Source: Eubacteriales bacterium (GTDB taxonomy: Bacteria > Bacillota > Clostridia > Lachnospirales > Lachnospiraceae). Taken from it: a stretch of 35,390 nt of DNA. Position 1 is the first letter of the stretch, and every line of letters starts with the position of its first letter. The notes beneath the pieces are model-generated. The model made no database searches, was not told the origin of the DNA, and was given only the letters and a program-made list of their open reading frames with translations. Below, in pieces: positions 17,876-25,282 of the stretch. Where the stretch lies: positions 1 through 35,390 of the forward strand of contig JAUNOP010000032.1 in the NCBI GenBank assembly GCA_030537135.1, read 5' to 3'. The translations under genes were made by a program, and so were the position numbers.

Positions 17876-19378
17876 CTAATGCTTTTCTATATCCAGAGTG
17901 AACCAGAAGCTTACACCATTTTCATAATTCGTGACTCCGCAGCTCTGACCATGGCTGTCCATCACTGCTTTTACAATACTCAGTCCAATGCCGCTTCCTC
18001 CATACTCTCTTGTGTGCGCCTTATCCACCTTATAAAACTTATTCCACAGATTCGGGATATCTGCTTCCGGGATAGGGCTTCCTGTATTAAAGACGCTGAC
18101 CTTGAGAACAGAGCCCCTCTCCAGCTTAATCTCGATTTCACGGTCTCCATCCAGATGATTGAGCGCATTGGTAAAATAGTTGGTGATAACCTCCTCTATC
18201 TTGAATTCATCTGCCCACACATACACAGGTTCCTTCTCATCAAAGAAAACCTTTGCCTCGCTCTGCTGAATCATAATGCTGGACTTCTGAATCACGCCCT
18301 GAATCAGCTCCACCAGATTAAAACGAGACATTTCCACTGCATCCTGTCCAGATTCCAACTGATTGAGGGTGAGCAGGCTGCGCACCAGCTTGTTCATCTT
18401 CGCCGCCTCATCTATAATAACATCGCAATAAAACTCCTGACTCTCTGCATCATCATCAAAAATATTCTCCTTCAGTCCCTCTGCATATCCCTGAATCAGA
18501 GCAATAGGGGTTTTCAATTCATGAGATACATTTCCAAGAAATTCTCTTCTCTGTTCATCCATACGGATTTTATTCTCAATATCCTTCTGCAGCTCTGCGT
18601 TCGCGGTTTTGAGTTCAGAGATCGTGTTTTCCAGCTCCTTTGACATTTTATTAAAGTTCTGGCCAAGAACGTCTATTTCATTGTTGATGCTGCTCTTATA
18701 TCTGGCCTCAAAATCCAGATTAGCCATACGCAGAGACAAATCTGCCAGCTCGCTGATGGGTTTGGTGATTCGATTGGTAATCAGCCAGATACACAAACCG
18801 CTCAAGGCAATAATCCCCACGCCTACAAAGAAATAGAAGGAATTGGAAATCGCCGCGCTCTCCTGAATGCTCTCCAGGGGAGTGCGAACCATACAATAGG
18901 CGCCCCGGGGAAAAACTCCCCAGATTTCCATATATTCCACTCCCATGACGCTTTCCTTGCTTTTTTGAATAATACAGTCGTCATTCTTTTCCAGAAGCTC
19001 AAATCGCTTATCCACATCCTCGCTTGTTTCCAGGTTATGGGTATAGCCAAAAAGCCTTCCGCTCATTACATTGATATCATTTTTGAATCCATAGCCAGCT
19101 ATAATCTTCCATTCCTGTTCCTCTGAGACAATCACCCAGCTTAAATTCTGCTTAGAGCTTTCACTGAGCCATTCCTGCGAAATCTCCTCTGCACTGGAAG
19201 CAGTCTCATACTTTTTCAAAATTTCAAATGCTATCTTCAGGGCGTCCGCCTTCCTGGAAATATAATACTTTTCCAGAAAGAAGCCATTAATTGCCACGAT
19301 CATCAAAAGAGCCAAAAGCAATAGTCCTATAAAGCTCCCCGCAATCTGCGCGCGAAGACTTCTTCCTGGTTTTTTCAT
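17876..19378 (-). CDS. Sensor histidine kinase (HAMP, HisKA, HATPase)
   Basis: A 500-residue membrane kinase paired with the response regulator whose stop it overlaps by 4 bp (ATGA). Transmembrane helix 1 is about 14-35 and helix 2 about 180-201, enclosing an extracellular sensor of about 145 residues. HAMP follows at about 202-255 with a helical linker. The HisKA phospho-acceptor is H286 in FLGNVSHELKTPIALIQGYA. The ATPase N box NYFTNALNHL and the glycine boxes YGGSGIGLSIVKA are present. The architecture fits the BaeS/ResE-like class, but the signal is not evident. No target gene is adjacent except possibly the upstream intergenic ORF and transporter. Confidence 0.93.
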   Translation of the reverse strand: MKKPGRSLRAQIAGSFIGLLLLALLMIVAINGFFLEKYYISRKADALKIAFEILKKYETASSAEEISQEWLSESSKQNLSWVIVSEEQEWKIIAGYGFKNDINVMSGRLFGYTHNLETSEDVDKRFELLEKNDDCIIQKSKESVMGVEYMEIWGVFPRGAYCMVRTPLESIQESAAISNSFYFFVGVGIIALSGLCIWLITNRITKPISELADLSLRMANLDFEARYKSSINNEIDVLGQNFNKMSKELENTISELKTANAELQKDIENKIRMDEQRREFLGNVSHELKTPIALIQGYAEGLKENIFDDDAESQEFYCDVIIDEAAKMNKLVRSLLTLNQLESGQDAVEMSRFNLVELIQGVIQKSSIMIQQSEAKVFFDEKEPVYVWADEFKIEEVITNYFTNALNHLDGDREIEIKLERGSVLKVSVFNTGSPIPEADIPNLWNKFYKVDKAHTREYGGSGIGLSIVKAVMDSHGQSCGVTNYENGVSFWFTLDIEKH

Positions 19379-20055
19379 TCTCCTACCTCGAATTTATAGC
19401 CCATTCCCCAAACTGTTTTGATATATTCGCCCTTTTCTCCCATCTTGCTTCTGAGCTTTTTGACATGAGTATCAATGGTTCTCGCGTCTCCAAAATAGTC
19501 GTAATTCCATACAGAATTCAGGATTTTCTCCCTTGACAAGGCAATTCCCTGATTTTCCATAAAATAGGTGAGAAGTTCAAATTCTTTAAAGCTCAAATCC
19601 ACATTCTTTCCATCTACTGTGACAAGATGAGCCGCCTTGTCAAGAACAATGCCTCCGCTCTTTAACACATCCTCCTGATTTGCCTGACCGGTTCTTCGCA
19701 GAATTGCCTCTACCCTTGCCACCAGAATCTTCGGACTAAAGGGCTTGGAAATATACTCGTCTACTCCCAGCTCAAAGCCAAGAAGCTCGTCTCTCTCATC
19801 TCCCCGGGCAGTGAGCATGATAATCGGGATTTTGGAATCCTTGCGGATTTCACGGCACACCTGCCATCCGTCCATTTTCGGCATCATCACATCCAGAATA
19901 ATCAGAGAAATCTCCTTATCCTGATAAAATAGATCCAGGGCTTCCTCCCCATTGGCTGCCTCCACAACAGTGAAATTCTTCCTGGATAAAAAGTCCCTTA
20001 CCAGCTTTCTCATTCTACTCTCATCATCCACAACCAGTATTTTCAAAGAATCCAT
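19375..20055 (-). CDS. OmpR/PhoB-family response regulator
   Basis: 226 residues: a receiver domain (about 5-118) with the acidic pair DDE, phospho-acceptor D55 in LIILDVMMPKMDGW, the Thr of MLTARGD and the Lys of SKPFSPK, then a winged-helix DNA-binding domain (about 130-224) with VDLSFKEFELLTYFM and the recognition-helix segment DARTIDTHVKKLRSKMG. It precedes the kinase with a 4-bp overlap. AAGGAGGAG lies before the ATG. The 5' leader holds a small stem (20087-20104). Confidence 0.95.
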   Translation of the reverse strand: MDSLKILVVDDESRMRKLVRDFLSRKNFTVVEAANGEEALDLFYQDKEISLIILDVMMPKMDGWQVCREIRKDSKIPIIMLTARGDERDELLGFELGVDEYISKPFSPKILVARVEAILRRTGQANQEDVLKSGGIVLDKAAHLVTVDGKNVDLSFKEFELLTYFMENQGIALSREKILNSVWNYDYFGDARTIDTHVKKLRSKMGEKGEYIKTVWGMGYKFEVGE

Positions 20056-20086
20056 ATTCTTCTCCTCCTTTTATGCCTCTATTCAG

Positions 20087-20137
20087 GGACGCTTTCCTGC
20101 GTCCTTACCGTATCGCCTTTCTGATAGGCTTAGTATA
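20087..20137 (-). promoter_or_regulatory. Leader and -10 box upstream of the response regulator
   Basis: A TATACT -10 box on the minus strand (20132-20137) has no good -35 match at 17 nt, which would fit an activated promoter. The leader contains GGACGC/GCGTCC (20087-20104), a 6-bp stem with a 6-nt loop. Promoter assignment is tentative. Confidence 0.4.
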
Positions 20138-20205
20138 ACAGATATTTATGATATTTTTGTGAACATGTCAGGAGAATGTTTGCTGAAAAAGCTTTCTGTA
20201 AGGCC

Positions 20206-20234
20206 TGTACAAGTAGAAAGAATTCCGATATAAT
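20206..20234 (+). promoter_or_regulatory. Possible promoter before the Cys-rich mini-ORF
   Basis: TATAAT (20229-20234) with TGTACA (20206-20211) 17 nt upstream. The -10 is perfect, the -35 weak. A transcript from here would cross the mini-ORF and lead into the MFS gene. A short stem AGGAGA/TCTCCT follows it at about 20263-20280. Confidence 0.45.
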
Positions 20235-20292
20235 GAAAAAGGAAGCGCAAAGTCCTGTAAAAAGAGGAGAGCCGCATCTCCTGGTCTTGGAA

Positions 20293-20400
20293 ATGCGGCA
20301 AATGAAAAAGAAAAAGTGTTATCTATGTAAAAAAGGTGTCTGCCTTTGTTCAATACCTAATATACCTTTAAATTGTGATGATTGTGTGATGAACCCATAA
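20293..20400 (+). CDS. Possible 35-residue cysteine-rich peptide
   Basis: I do not recognise this peptide. From the ATG at 20293 it encodes 35 residues with six cysteines spaced C-x2-C-x4-C-x-C-x8-C-x2-C (CYLCKKGVCLC then CDDC), a pattern like a small zinc- or metal-binding knuckle. The N-terminus is a run of lysines. The ribosome site is weak, which is the main doubt; the same frame is open further upstream to 20176. A promoter-like sequence lies about 55 nt before the ATG. It could be a real small protein or a chance frame. Confidence 0.3.
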   Translation: MRQMKKKKCYLCKKGVCLCSIPNIPLNCDDCVMNP

Positions 20401-20434
20401 AGAAAATATGAAAAGAAAATAAAATGAAAATTTA

Positions 20435-20624
20435 ACGTATCAGGCAAAAAGCAAGCTGCCGTTTCTGCCCGGAAGATTCACCAAAAGCCAAAGCTCACAT
20501 AATTACATCCATAAATGGAAAACTACCTACAAAGGCTTTCTCTCCAGAAGAAACGGTAAACTCAGGCAGCTTAGAAGGCGTCATTCCAGCAAAAAAAGGT
20601 TTTACGAAAGGATTTTATTTATGA
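20435..20624 (+). other. Start-less open frame and long-range complementarity before the MFS gene
   Basis: Two overlapping signals lie here. First, AAGCTGCC (20453-20460) is complementary to GGCAGCTT (20565-20572), and CCGTTTCT (20459-20466) to AGAAACGG (20549-20556), so the ends of a segment of about 120 nt can pair. Second, one frame is open for about 60 codons and ends in a TGA that overlaps the MFS ATG as ATGA, but it has no ATG, GTG, TTG or CTG start. It could be a structured leader or the remnant of a gene. I recognise neither a riboswitch class nor a protein family. The remainder of the 20056-20620 gap shows nothing else. Confidence 0.35.
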
Positions 20625-21880
20625 AGTTTGAACTAACATCCCTTGAAAAGAAATGGGTACTTTATGATGTGGGAAACTCTGCATTCACCATGCTGGTATC
20701 AACGATTTTCCCTATTTACTTTAATCATCTGGCAGGTCAGGCCGGCATTTCCTCTGTCAATTATCTGGCATACTGGGGATATGCAGCTTCTGTCTGCACA
20801 CTGCTGGTAGCCGTTCTCGGCCCCACACTGGGGGCATTGGCAGACACTCGAAACTCCAAGAAGCAGATTTTCACTGTATTTCTGCTCGTTGGCGTCGCCG
20901 GCTGCGCACTCCTTGGCTTTACTACCTCGTGGCTATGGTTCCTTGTGATTTTTATTTTAGCAAAAACCAGCTATTCCTCAAGCCTGATTTTCTATGATTC
21001 CATGCTCACAGATGTGACAGAGCCTGAAAGAATGGATCAGGTATCCTCTCAGGGCTTTGCGTGGGGCTATATTGGAAGCTGTATTCCTTTTGTTGCAGGA
21101 ATCGCAGTTGTCCTTGGCGGAGGAAGGTTCGGGCTTACCATCCAGCCCTGTATGATTATCGCTTTTTGCATTACCTCTGTATGGTGGCTTGTCTCTTCCC
21201 TGCCTCTGCTTTTCTCCTACAAGCAGAAATATTTTTCCGAGAGACAGAGCCATGTGCTGGGAGATACCCTTGGGCGCTTATGGAAAACCCTTGTGGAGAT
21301 TCGCCGCCAAAAGCATATTTTCCTGTTTTTGCTTGCCTTCTTCTTTTACATTGACGGTGTTTATACGGTTATTGACATGGCTACTGCCTATGGACAGGCT
21401 CTGGGGCTGGACAGCACAGGTCTTCTTCTGGCTCTCCTGCTCACCCAGATAGTCGCCTTCCCCTCAGTTCTTATCATGGGAAAGGCGGCAAATAAAATCG
21501 CTCCTCACAAAATCATCTCCGTATGTATAGGGGCCTATTTCCTGATAGCTCTCTTTGCCTATGGTCTGGACACACAGGTCAAATTCTGGATTCTCGCCGT
21601 GCTTGTAGGAATGTTCCAGGGAACTATTCAGGCTCTCAGCAGGTCCTACTTTGCCAAGATTATTCCTGCCGAAAAATCAGGAGAATACTTTGGCATTTAT
21701 GATATCTGCGGAAAAGGCGCTTCCATCCTCGGAACAGCCTTTGTGTCCTTTGTCGCCCAGCTTACCGGAAAGGTGAATGTAGGAGTCAGCGCCCTGACTG
21801 TTATGTTCCTGATTGGTTTTGTCCTTTTTCACATGGCTGTAAAGGCTTCTCCAAAATCGGTAAATTTTTCAAAAAAATAA
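20621..21880 (+). CDS. UMF1-type MFS transporter (Atg22-like)
   Basis: A 419-residue membrane protein with about 12 hydrophobic segments. The N-terminal LEKKWVLYDVGNSAFTMLVSTIFPIYF is the hallmark of the UMF1/Atg22-like branch of the major facilitator superfamily. The loop GALADTRNSKKQ corresponds to the MFS motif between helices 2 and 3, and LSRSYFAKIIPAEKSGEYFGIYD is the conserved block of the second half. Bacterial substrates are generally unknown; the yeast relative exports amino acids from the vacuole. AAAGGA lies 8 nt before the ATG. No terminator separates it from ssrA, which has its own promoter. Confidence 0.85.
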   Translation: MKFELTSLEKKWVLYDVGNSAFTMLVSTIFPIYFNHLAGQAGISSVNYLAYWGYAASVCTLLVAVLGPTLGALADTRNSKKQIFTVFLLVGVAGCALLGFTTSWLWFLVIFILAKTSYSSSLIFYDSMLTDVTEPERMDQVSSQGFAWGYIGSCIPFVAGIAVVLGGGRFGLTIQPCMIIAFCITSVWWLVSSLPLLFSYKQKYFSERQSHVLGDTLGRLWKTLVEIRRQKHIFLFLLAFFFYIDGVYTVIDMATAYGQALGLDSTGLLLALLLTQIVAFPSVLIMGKAANKIAPHKIISVCIGAYFLIALFAYGLDTQVKFWILAVLVGMFQGTIQALSRSYFAKIIPAEKSGEYFGIYDICGKGASILGTAFVSFVAQLTGKVNVGVSALTVMFLIGFVLFHMAVKASPKSVNFSKK

Positions 21881-21887
21881 AAAAATA

Positions 21888-21916
21888 TTGACACCTGGTT
21901 TTTCAATGGCTATAAT
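21888..21916 (+). promoter_or_regulatory. Promoter of ssrA
   Basis: TTGACA (21888-21893), a 17-nt spacer and TATAAT (21911-21916): a perfect sigma-A consensus, as expected for an abundant stable RNA. Confidence 0.9.
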
Positions 21917-21923
21917 AAGACAC

Positions 21924-22019
21924 AGATGTATGTGGAGTTTTTCCACATGCAGTTTTCTGACTGAAGCTTCTGCGTACCGGTACATGTATCGCCGCCTGCG
22001 TGCGGCAGCAGTTTTTCAC
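21924..22019 (+). other. Precursor leader of tmRNA with three palindromes
   Basis: Between the promoter and the mature 5' end lie ATGTGGA/TCCACAT (21930-21948), the palindrome GTACCGGTAC (about 21974-21983) and the hairpin GCCGC/GCGGC (about 21991-22006). The leader must be removed when tmRNA matures, and these stems could guide that cut (inference). The first resembles the palindrome at 9313-9333. Confidence 0.5.
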
Positions 22020-22371
22020 GGGCTTGTACTGGTTTCGACGGGGATTTTGAAGCTGGGGCAGCCATCCGCAGACTCTGGGACTGCGTAATAACCTGGAACT
22101 TAAATATAAACGCAGACAATAGACAGTTAGCGTTAGCAGCCTAAGTGCTGCTCGTCAGCCCTCCTGCACTCACACTTGAGGAATCTGGCGTCAATTATGT
22201 GAGAAACCTTATCGGTTAAGCTTTGCACCGGTAGATGTATCATGAAGCTACTGAGGGTGTAAGCCTGCTGTCGGGCGTACATCTGAGGGAATGTTAAAAC
22301 AGCAGCTGTGATGGGAGACACCACAGGGGATAGGTTTTCGGACGCGGGTTCGATTCCCGCCAGGTCCACTA
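22020..22371 (+). ncRNA. ssrA: Transfer-messenger RNA (tmRNA)
   Basis: It rescues stalled ribosomes by acting as alanyl-tRNA and then as a short mRNA. The 5' end GGGCTTG (22020-22026) pairs fully with CAGGTCC (22361-22367), counting two wobbles. CTGGTTTCGACGGGG and the T-arm GCGGGTTCGATTCCCGC are diagnostic. The tag frame starts most likely at GCA 22112 and encodes ADNRQLALAA, then TAA (22142-22144). The genome has CTA rather than CCA after the discriminator base A22368, so the CCA end must be added after transcription. About 349 nt mature. One-piece, not permuted. Confidence 0.96.
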
Positions 22372-22432
22372 AAGAGAGTGCCTCTGCAATATAGAGCATA
22401 ATTGCTCTGTTTTGCAGAAGCACTCTCTTTTT
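22371..22432 (+). terminator. Terminator of ssrA
   Basis: AAAGAGAGTGC and GCACTCTCTTTTT close a long hairpin with an inner stem TCTGCAA/TTTGCAGA, ending in a T run. It starts immediately after the tmRNA. Confidence 0.85.
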
Positions 22433-22496
22433 GCTGCAGGCAGAAGGCTCTTGCCCTCCTGTAAAAGCTTCTGTCGCGTCATTGAAAAATTCTGCT

Positions 22497-22877
22497 CTAA
22501 TCAAAGCAATTCCCTGTCACCTCCAGATACTGAGGCATATACCTGCACAAGAGAGCATCACAGTACCCCTCCTTTACAAGCTTAAAGCAGCCATAAGAAT
22601 ACACTGCCTCATTTATCATCCATTCTTTGCTGCTTATCTCATATGCTCTGACAAGGTCATGCTCCCAAATCCTCTTCCCGTGCTTGTCCGCAAAACCACT
22701 GTATCTGCACAGAGTTTCAGGAAATACTCTCCATTTTTCAGGCGCAGATTTTCCCTCCTTATGCCTTCCAGACAAAATATAGCATTCTCCTGTATCCAAA
22801 TCGCACACATAAAACCCTTCTGCCCACTTCTTGTTATCCAACCGCCTTGCCCTGAACAAAATTTCCTTATCTGCCAT
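22497..22877 (-). CDS. YopX-family protein
   Basis: 126 residues. The start MADKEILFRARRLDNKKWAEG and the block RYSGFADKHGKRIWEHDLV match the YopX domain, usually found on phages and mobile elements; its role is unknown. No membrane segment or signal peptide. The ribosome site is purine-rich but not a strong AGGAGG. It stands alone between the ssrA and amylosucrase terminators. Because tmRNA 3' ends are common integration sites for phages and islands, this gene may be a leftover of an old insertion downstream of ssrA, although no integrase or duplicated ssrA end is visible. Confidence 0.7.
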   Translation of the reverse strand: MADKEILFRARRLDNKKWAEGFYVCDLDTGECYILSGRHKEGKSAPEKWRVFPETLCRYSGFADKHGKRIWEHDLVRAYEISSKEWMINEAVYSYGCFKLVKEGYCDALLCRYMPQYLEVTGNCFD

Positions 22878-22996
22878 TTTCTTCTCTCTCTGCCTTGTGA
22901 TATCCCTGTTTATCTTATGCCTCCTCTCTGTCTTTTATTCCTTTTGAATCCCTGGCAGATCAAACGTCTCTTTTCCCTTTGCATAAACGCGCCTTC

Positions 22997-23036
22997 CATC
23001 AAAAAAGAGCCATGAAACATGACTCTTTTTTTGATG
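22997..23036 (-). terminator. Terminator after the amylosucrase-like gene
   Basis: CATCAAAAAAGAG...CTCTTTTTTTGATG, a nearly perfect long stem with inner CATG pairs. A and T runs on both sides allow it to work in both directions, so it could also shield yopX. Confidence 0.85.
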
Positions 23037-23072
23037 GGTATTCTTTTTAGAAAACAAAAGTCTCTCTGCCTC

Positions 23073-24938
23073 TTATCTGCGCTTCATCCAATAATATCCA
23101 TTTCCGGGAATATCCACTCCTGACGCTTTGAGCATTCTTCCTGTCAGCAGGTCCTCATACTCGCCGTCATGCTCATCAATCCAGGCAGTCTTGTCAAATT
23201 CGCTGAAATTGAACAGACCGATAATCTTGTCTCCTTTATATTCTCTTACCAGACAGAGGACAGAATTATCATAGGTTTCAATTGTATAGCAGTTTGCATT
23301 TGACATGAAGGCTTTCTCTTTTGCGCGAATCTTCTCCATTTTATCCAGTCCGCCAAAGATTCTCTGCTGCACAGTTCCCTTTTCATGAATCTTCTGGGCA
23401 TTCTCCCACAGGAATTTTCCTCTGTGAATATAGCGGGAATCCGGAGCCTTCTCAGGAATCTCCTTGTAGGTATAATCATTTACCTGAGCAATCTCATCGC
23501 CGCTGTAGAGAACCGGAATTCCTGACTGCATGAACATATAGGCATGGAGCATCAAATCTCTCTGAATAGCAGCCTCCATCTGTTCCTCATCCTGCTCAAA
23601 GCCGGCCTTCTCGATACCGCACATGGAAGCGGTCGTTCCGCAGAAACGTGCGTCTCCTGTCACAGGGTCTGCATTGTACAGCTCGCCTCTGCTGAAGCTT
23701 CCCTCTACCTGACCTGTAAAGAAGTCGTTGATGTACTGCTTGTGAGGACGCTCCTCCATTCCCCACCATCTCAGAGTGTCATAGTCAAGTCCCCAGCCAA
23801 TATCATCATGGCAGCGGAGATAATTCAGGAAGGTATATTCCTTTGGAAGGCTGTTCACAATATCCATCTGCTTCTTCAAAAGCCGCACATCTCTGGTTGC
23901 CACAGAGTTCCAGGTAGTCGCCATTGTCGTCACATTATAGAGCATATGACATTCCGGCTTTTCCACGGTTCCGAAATACGGCGCAACCTTGGAGGGTTCC
24001 ATAACCACCTCGCCGAGAAGTACAATTCCAGGACACACAATCTCGCCAATCATACGCATCATGCGCACAATCGTATGTACCTTGGGAAGATTTCGGCAGT
24101 CTGTTCCAAGCTCCTTCCAGATATAAGGAACGGCGTCAATACGGATGACGTCAATTCCCGCGTTTGCAAAGAAGAGAAAGTTATACATCATCTCATTAAA
24201 TACCCTGGGATTCTTATAGTTCAGATCCCACTGATAAGGATAAAAGGTAGTCAGTACATAGTGGTTGATTTCCGGAAGATATGTAAAGTTGCCTGGTGCA
24301 GTGGTTGGAAATACCTGAGGCACGGTCTGCTCATAAAGAGACGGAATATAATAATTATCATAGAAGAAATAGCGGCTCATATATTCGCCCTCTCCTCTGC
24401 GCGCACGTACTGCCCATTCATGGTCTTCAGAGGTATGGTTCATAACAAAATCCATGCACACGCTTATATTTCTGTCATGGCATTCCTTGGCAACCTCTTC
24501 CAAATCCTCGATGGTTCCAAGCTCAGGCTGCACCTTGCGGAAGTTTGCCACTGCATAGCCTCCGTCAGAACGGCCCTTGGGGCTCTCCAAAAGCGGCATC
24601 AAATGCACATAGTTCACATTCGCTTCCTTGATGTAGTCCAGCTTTGCCTTCACTCCCTGCAGATTATCTGCAAAATTATCTACATAAAGCATCATTCCAA
24701 GCATATCGTTTCTCTTAAACCATTCCGGATCCTGCTCACGGATTCGATCCAGAGCCTTCAGCTCCTCCTTACGCTCTGTGTAAAAGAGATACATTTGGCT
24801 GCACAGCTCATCAAACATCTCATAATTGCCATAAAGCTCTATATAGAGCCATTTCAGCTCATCCAGATGCTTCTGGAAACGAAAGTAATATTCTTCATCC
24901 TCAAACTGCCTCTTCTTTGTTATCTTCGTTTCGCTCAT
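23073..24938 (-). CDS. Amylosucrase-like glycoside hydrolase, GH13
   Basis: A 621-residue cytoplasmic enzyme (no signal peptide) close in layout to amylosucrase and sucrose hydrolase, which cleave sucrose and move or release glucose. The N-terminal helical domain (about 1-80) precedes the barrel with MPLLESPKGRSDGGYAV, VCMDFVMNHTSEDHEW, nucleophile D268 in VIRIDAVPYIW, acid/base E310 in LLGEVVMEP and transition-state D378 in LRCHDDIGW. I use the ATG at 24938 because AGGAGG lies 5 nt before it; a longer frame to 25079 has no such site and would cover the promoter. The LacI regulator is immediately upstream. Whether it makes polymer or only hydrolyses cannot be seen. Confidence 0.9.
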   Translation of the reverse strand: MSETKITKKRQFEDEEYYFRFQKHLDELKWLYIELYGNYEMFDELCSQMYLFYTERKEELKALDRIREQDPEWFKRNDMLGMMLYVDNFADNLQGVKAKLDYIKEANVNYVHLMPLLESPKGRSDGGYAVANFRKVQPELGTIEDLEEVAKECHDRNISVCMDFVMNHTSEDHEWAVRARRGEGEYMSRYFFYDNYYIPSLYEQTVPQVFPTTAPGNFTYLPEINHYVLTTFYPYQWDLNYKNPRVFNEMMYNFLFFANAGIDVIRIDAVPYIWKELGTDCRNLPKVHTIVRMMRMIGEIVCPGIVLLGEVVMEPSKVAPYFGTVEKPECHMLYNVTTMATTWNSVATRDVRLLKKQMDIVNSLPKEYTFLNYLRCHDDIGWGLDYDTLRWWGMEERPHKQYINDFFTGQVEGSFSRGELYNADPVTGDARFCGTTASMCGIEKAGFEQDEEQMEAAIQRDLMLHAYMFMQSGIPVLYSGDEIAQVNDYTYKEIPEKAPDSRYIHRGKFLWENAQKIHEKGTVQQRIFGGLDKMEKIRAKEKAFMSNANCYTIETYDNSVLCLVREYKGDKIIGLFNFSEFDKTAWIDEHDGEYEDLLTGRMLKASGVDIPGNGYYWMKRR

Positions 24939-25026
24939 AATATCCTCCTTATGACTGTCAGCGGAACTTCCCTGTTGTACAGCCCACACTAAAAAAGGGC
25001 GATTTCCGCCATGTTTTTGTAATTGT

Positions 25027-25055
25027 ATAGTATCATAAGCAGATATATATGTCAA
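25027..25055 (-). promoter_or_regulatory. Promoter of the amylosucrase-like gene
   Basis: Minus strand: TTGACA (25050-25055), a 17-nt spacer and TACTAT (25027-25032). The transcript leader is about 80 nt. Confidence 0.8.
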
Positions 25056-25065
25056 CCGATTAACA
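25050..25065. promoter_or_regulatory. LacI-type operator over the amylosucrase -35 box
   Basis: TGTCAACCGATTAACA is an imperfect 16-bp palindrome with the central CG typical of LacI-family sites. It contains the -35 hexamer, so a bound repressor would block RNA polymerase. A related site lies in the promoter of the adjacent lacI gene (26442-26457). A catabolite (CcpA) site is the alternative reading. Confidence 0.65.
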
Positions 25066-25070
25066 TTGTT

Positions 25071-25146
25071 CTTTTGCACAAATAAAAGGTGAAATTGAGT
25101 TTTTAGTATATATTTACGATTTTTCTTTTTATTTTTTGTGCAAAAG
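25071..25146. repeat. 12-bp inverted repeat upstream of the amylosucrase promoter
   Basis: CTTTTGCACAAA (25071-25082) and TTTGTGCAAAAG (25135-25146) are exact inverted copies separated by 52 AT-rich bases, and the match continues imperfectly inward. The left copy is just upstream of the operator. This may be a pair of binding sites for a second regulator. The gap 24939-25282 otherwise holds the promoter, operator and lacI terminator. Confidence 0.55.
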
Positions 25147-25251
25147 CACCATTATTTTTTTTCGTTTCAAGAGTTTTTTACAAAAATCCTAACTACCGAT
25201 AATCATATGTTTTCCATCTGCAGATCAGGAAAACCAGCTCCTGGCTCAATC

Positions 25252-25278
25252 AAAAAAAGCGCCTGATACTCAGGCGCC
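25252..25278 (-). terminator. Terminator of lacI-1
   Basis: GCGCCTG (25259-25265) and CAGGCGC (25271-25277) with a 5-nt loop, followed on the minus strand by seven Ts. It separates lacI-1 from the amylosucrase gene. Confidence 0.9.
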
Positions 25279-25282
25279 CTTC

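Noticed and set aside
22133-22504. A 123-codon minus-strand frame across the tmRNA gene
   Set aside because: It is antisense to ssrA and contains the well-known false product around DLAGIEPASENLSP that arises from tmRNA/tRNA 3' ends. Not a protein gene.
23544-24992. A 482-codon plus-strand open frame
   Set aside because: It is the antisense shadow of the amylosucrase-like gene; the minus-strand frame has all catalytic motifs and a strong ribosome site.
24939-25079. Longer start for the amylosucrase-like gene at 25079
   Set aside because: It would place the promoter and operator inside the coding region and lacks a ribosome site; the ATG at 24938 has AGGAGG.
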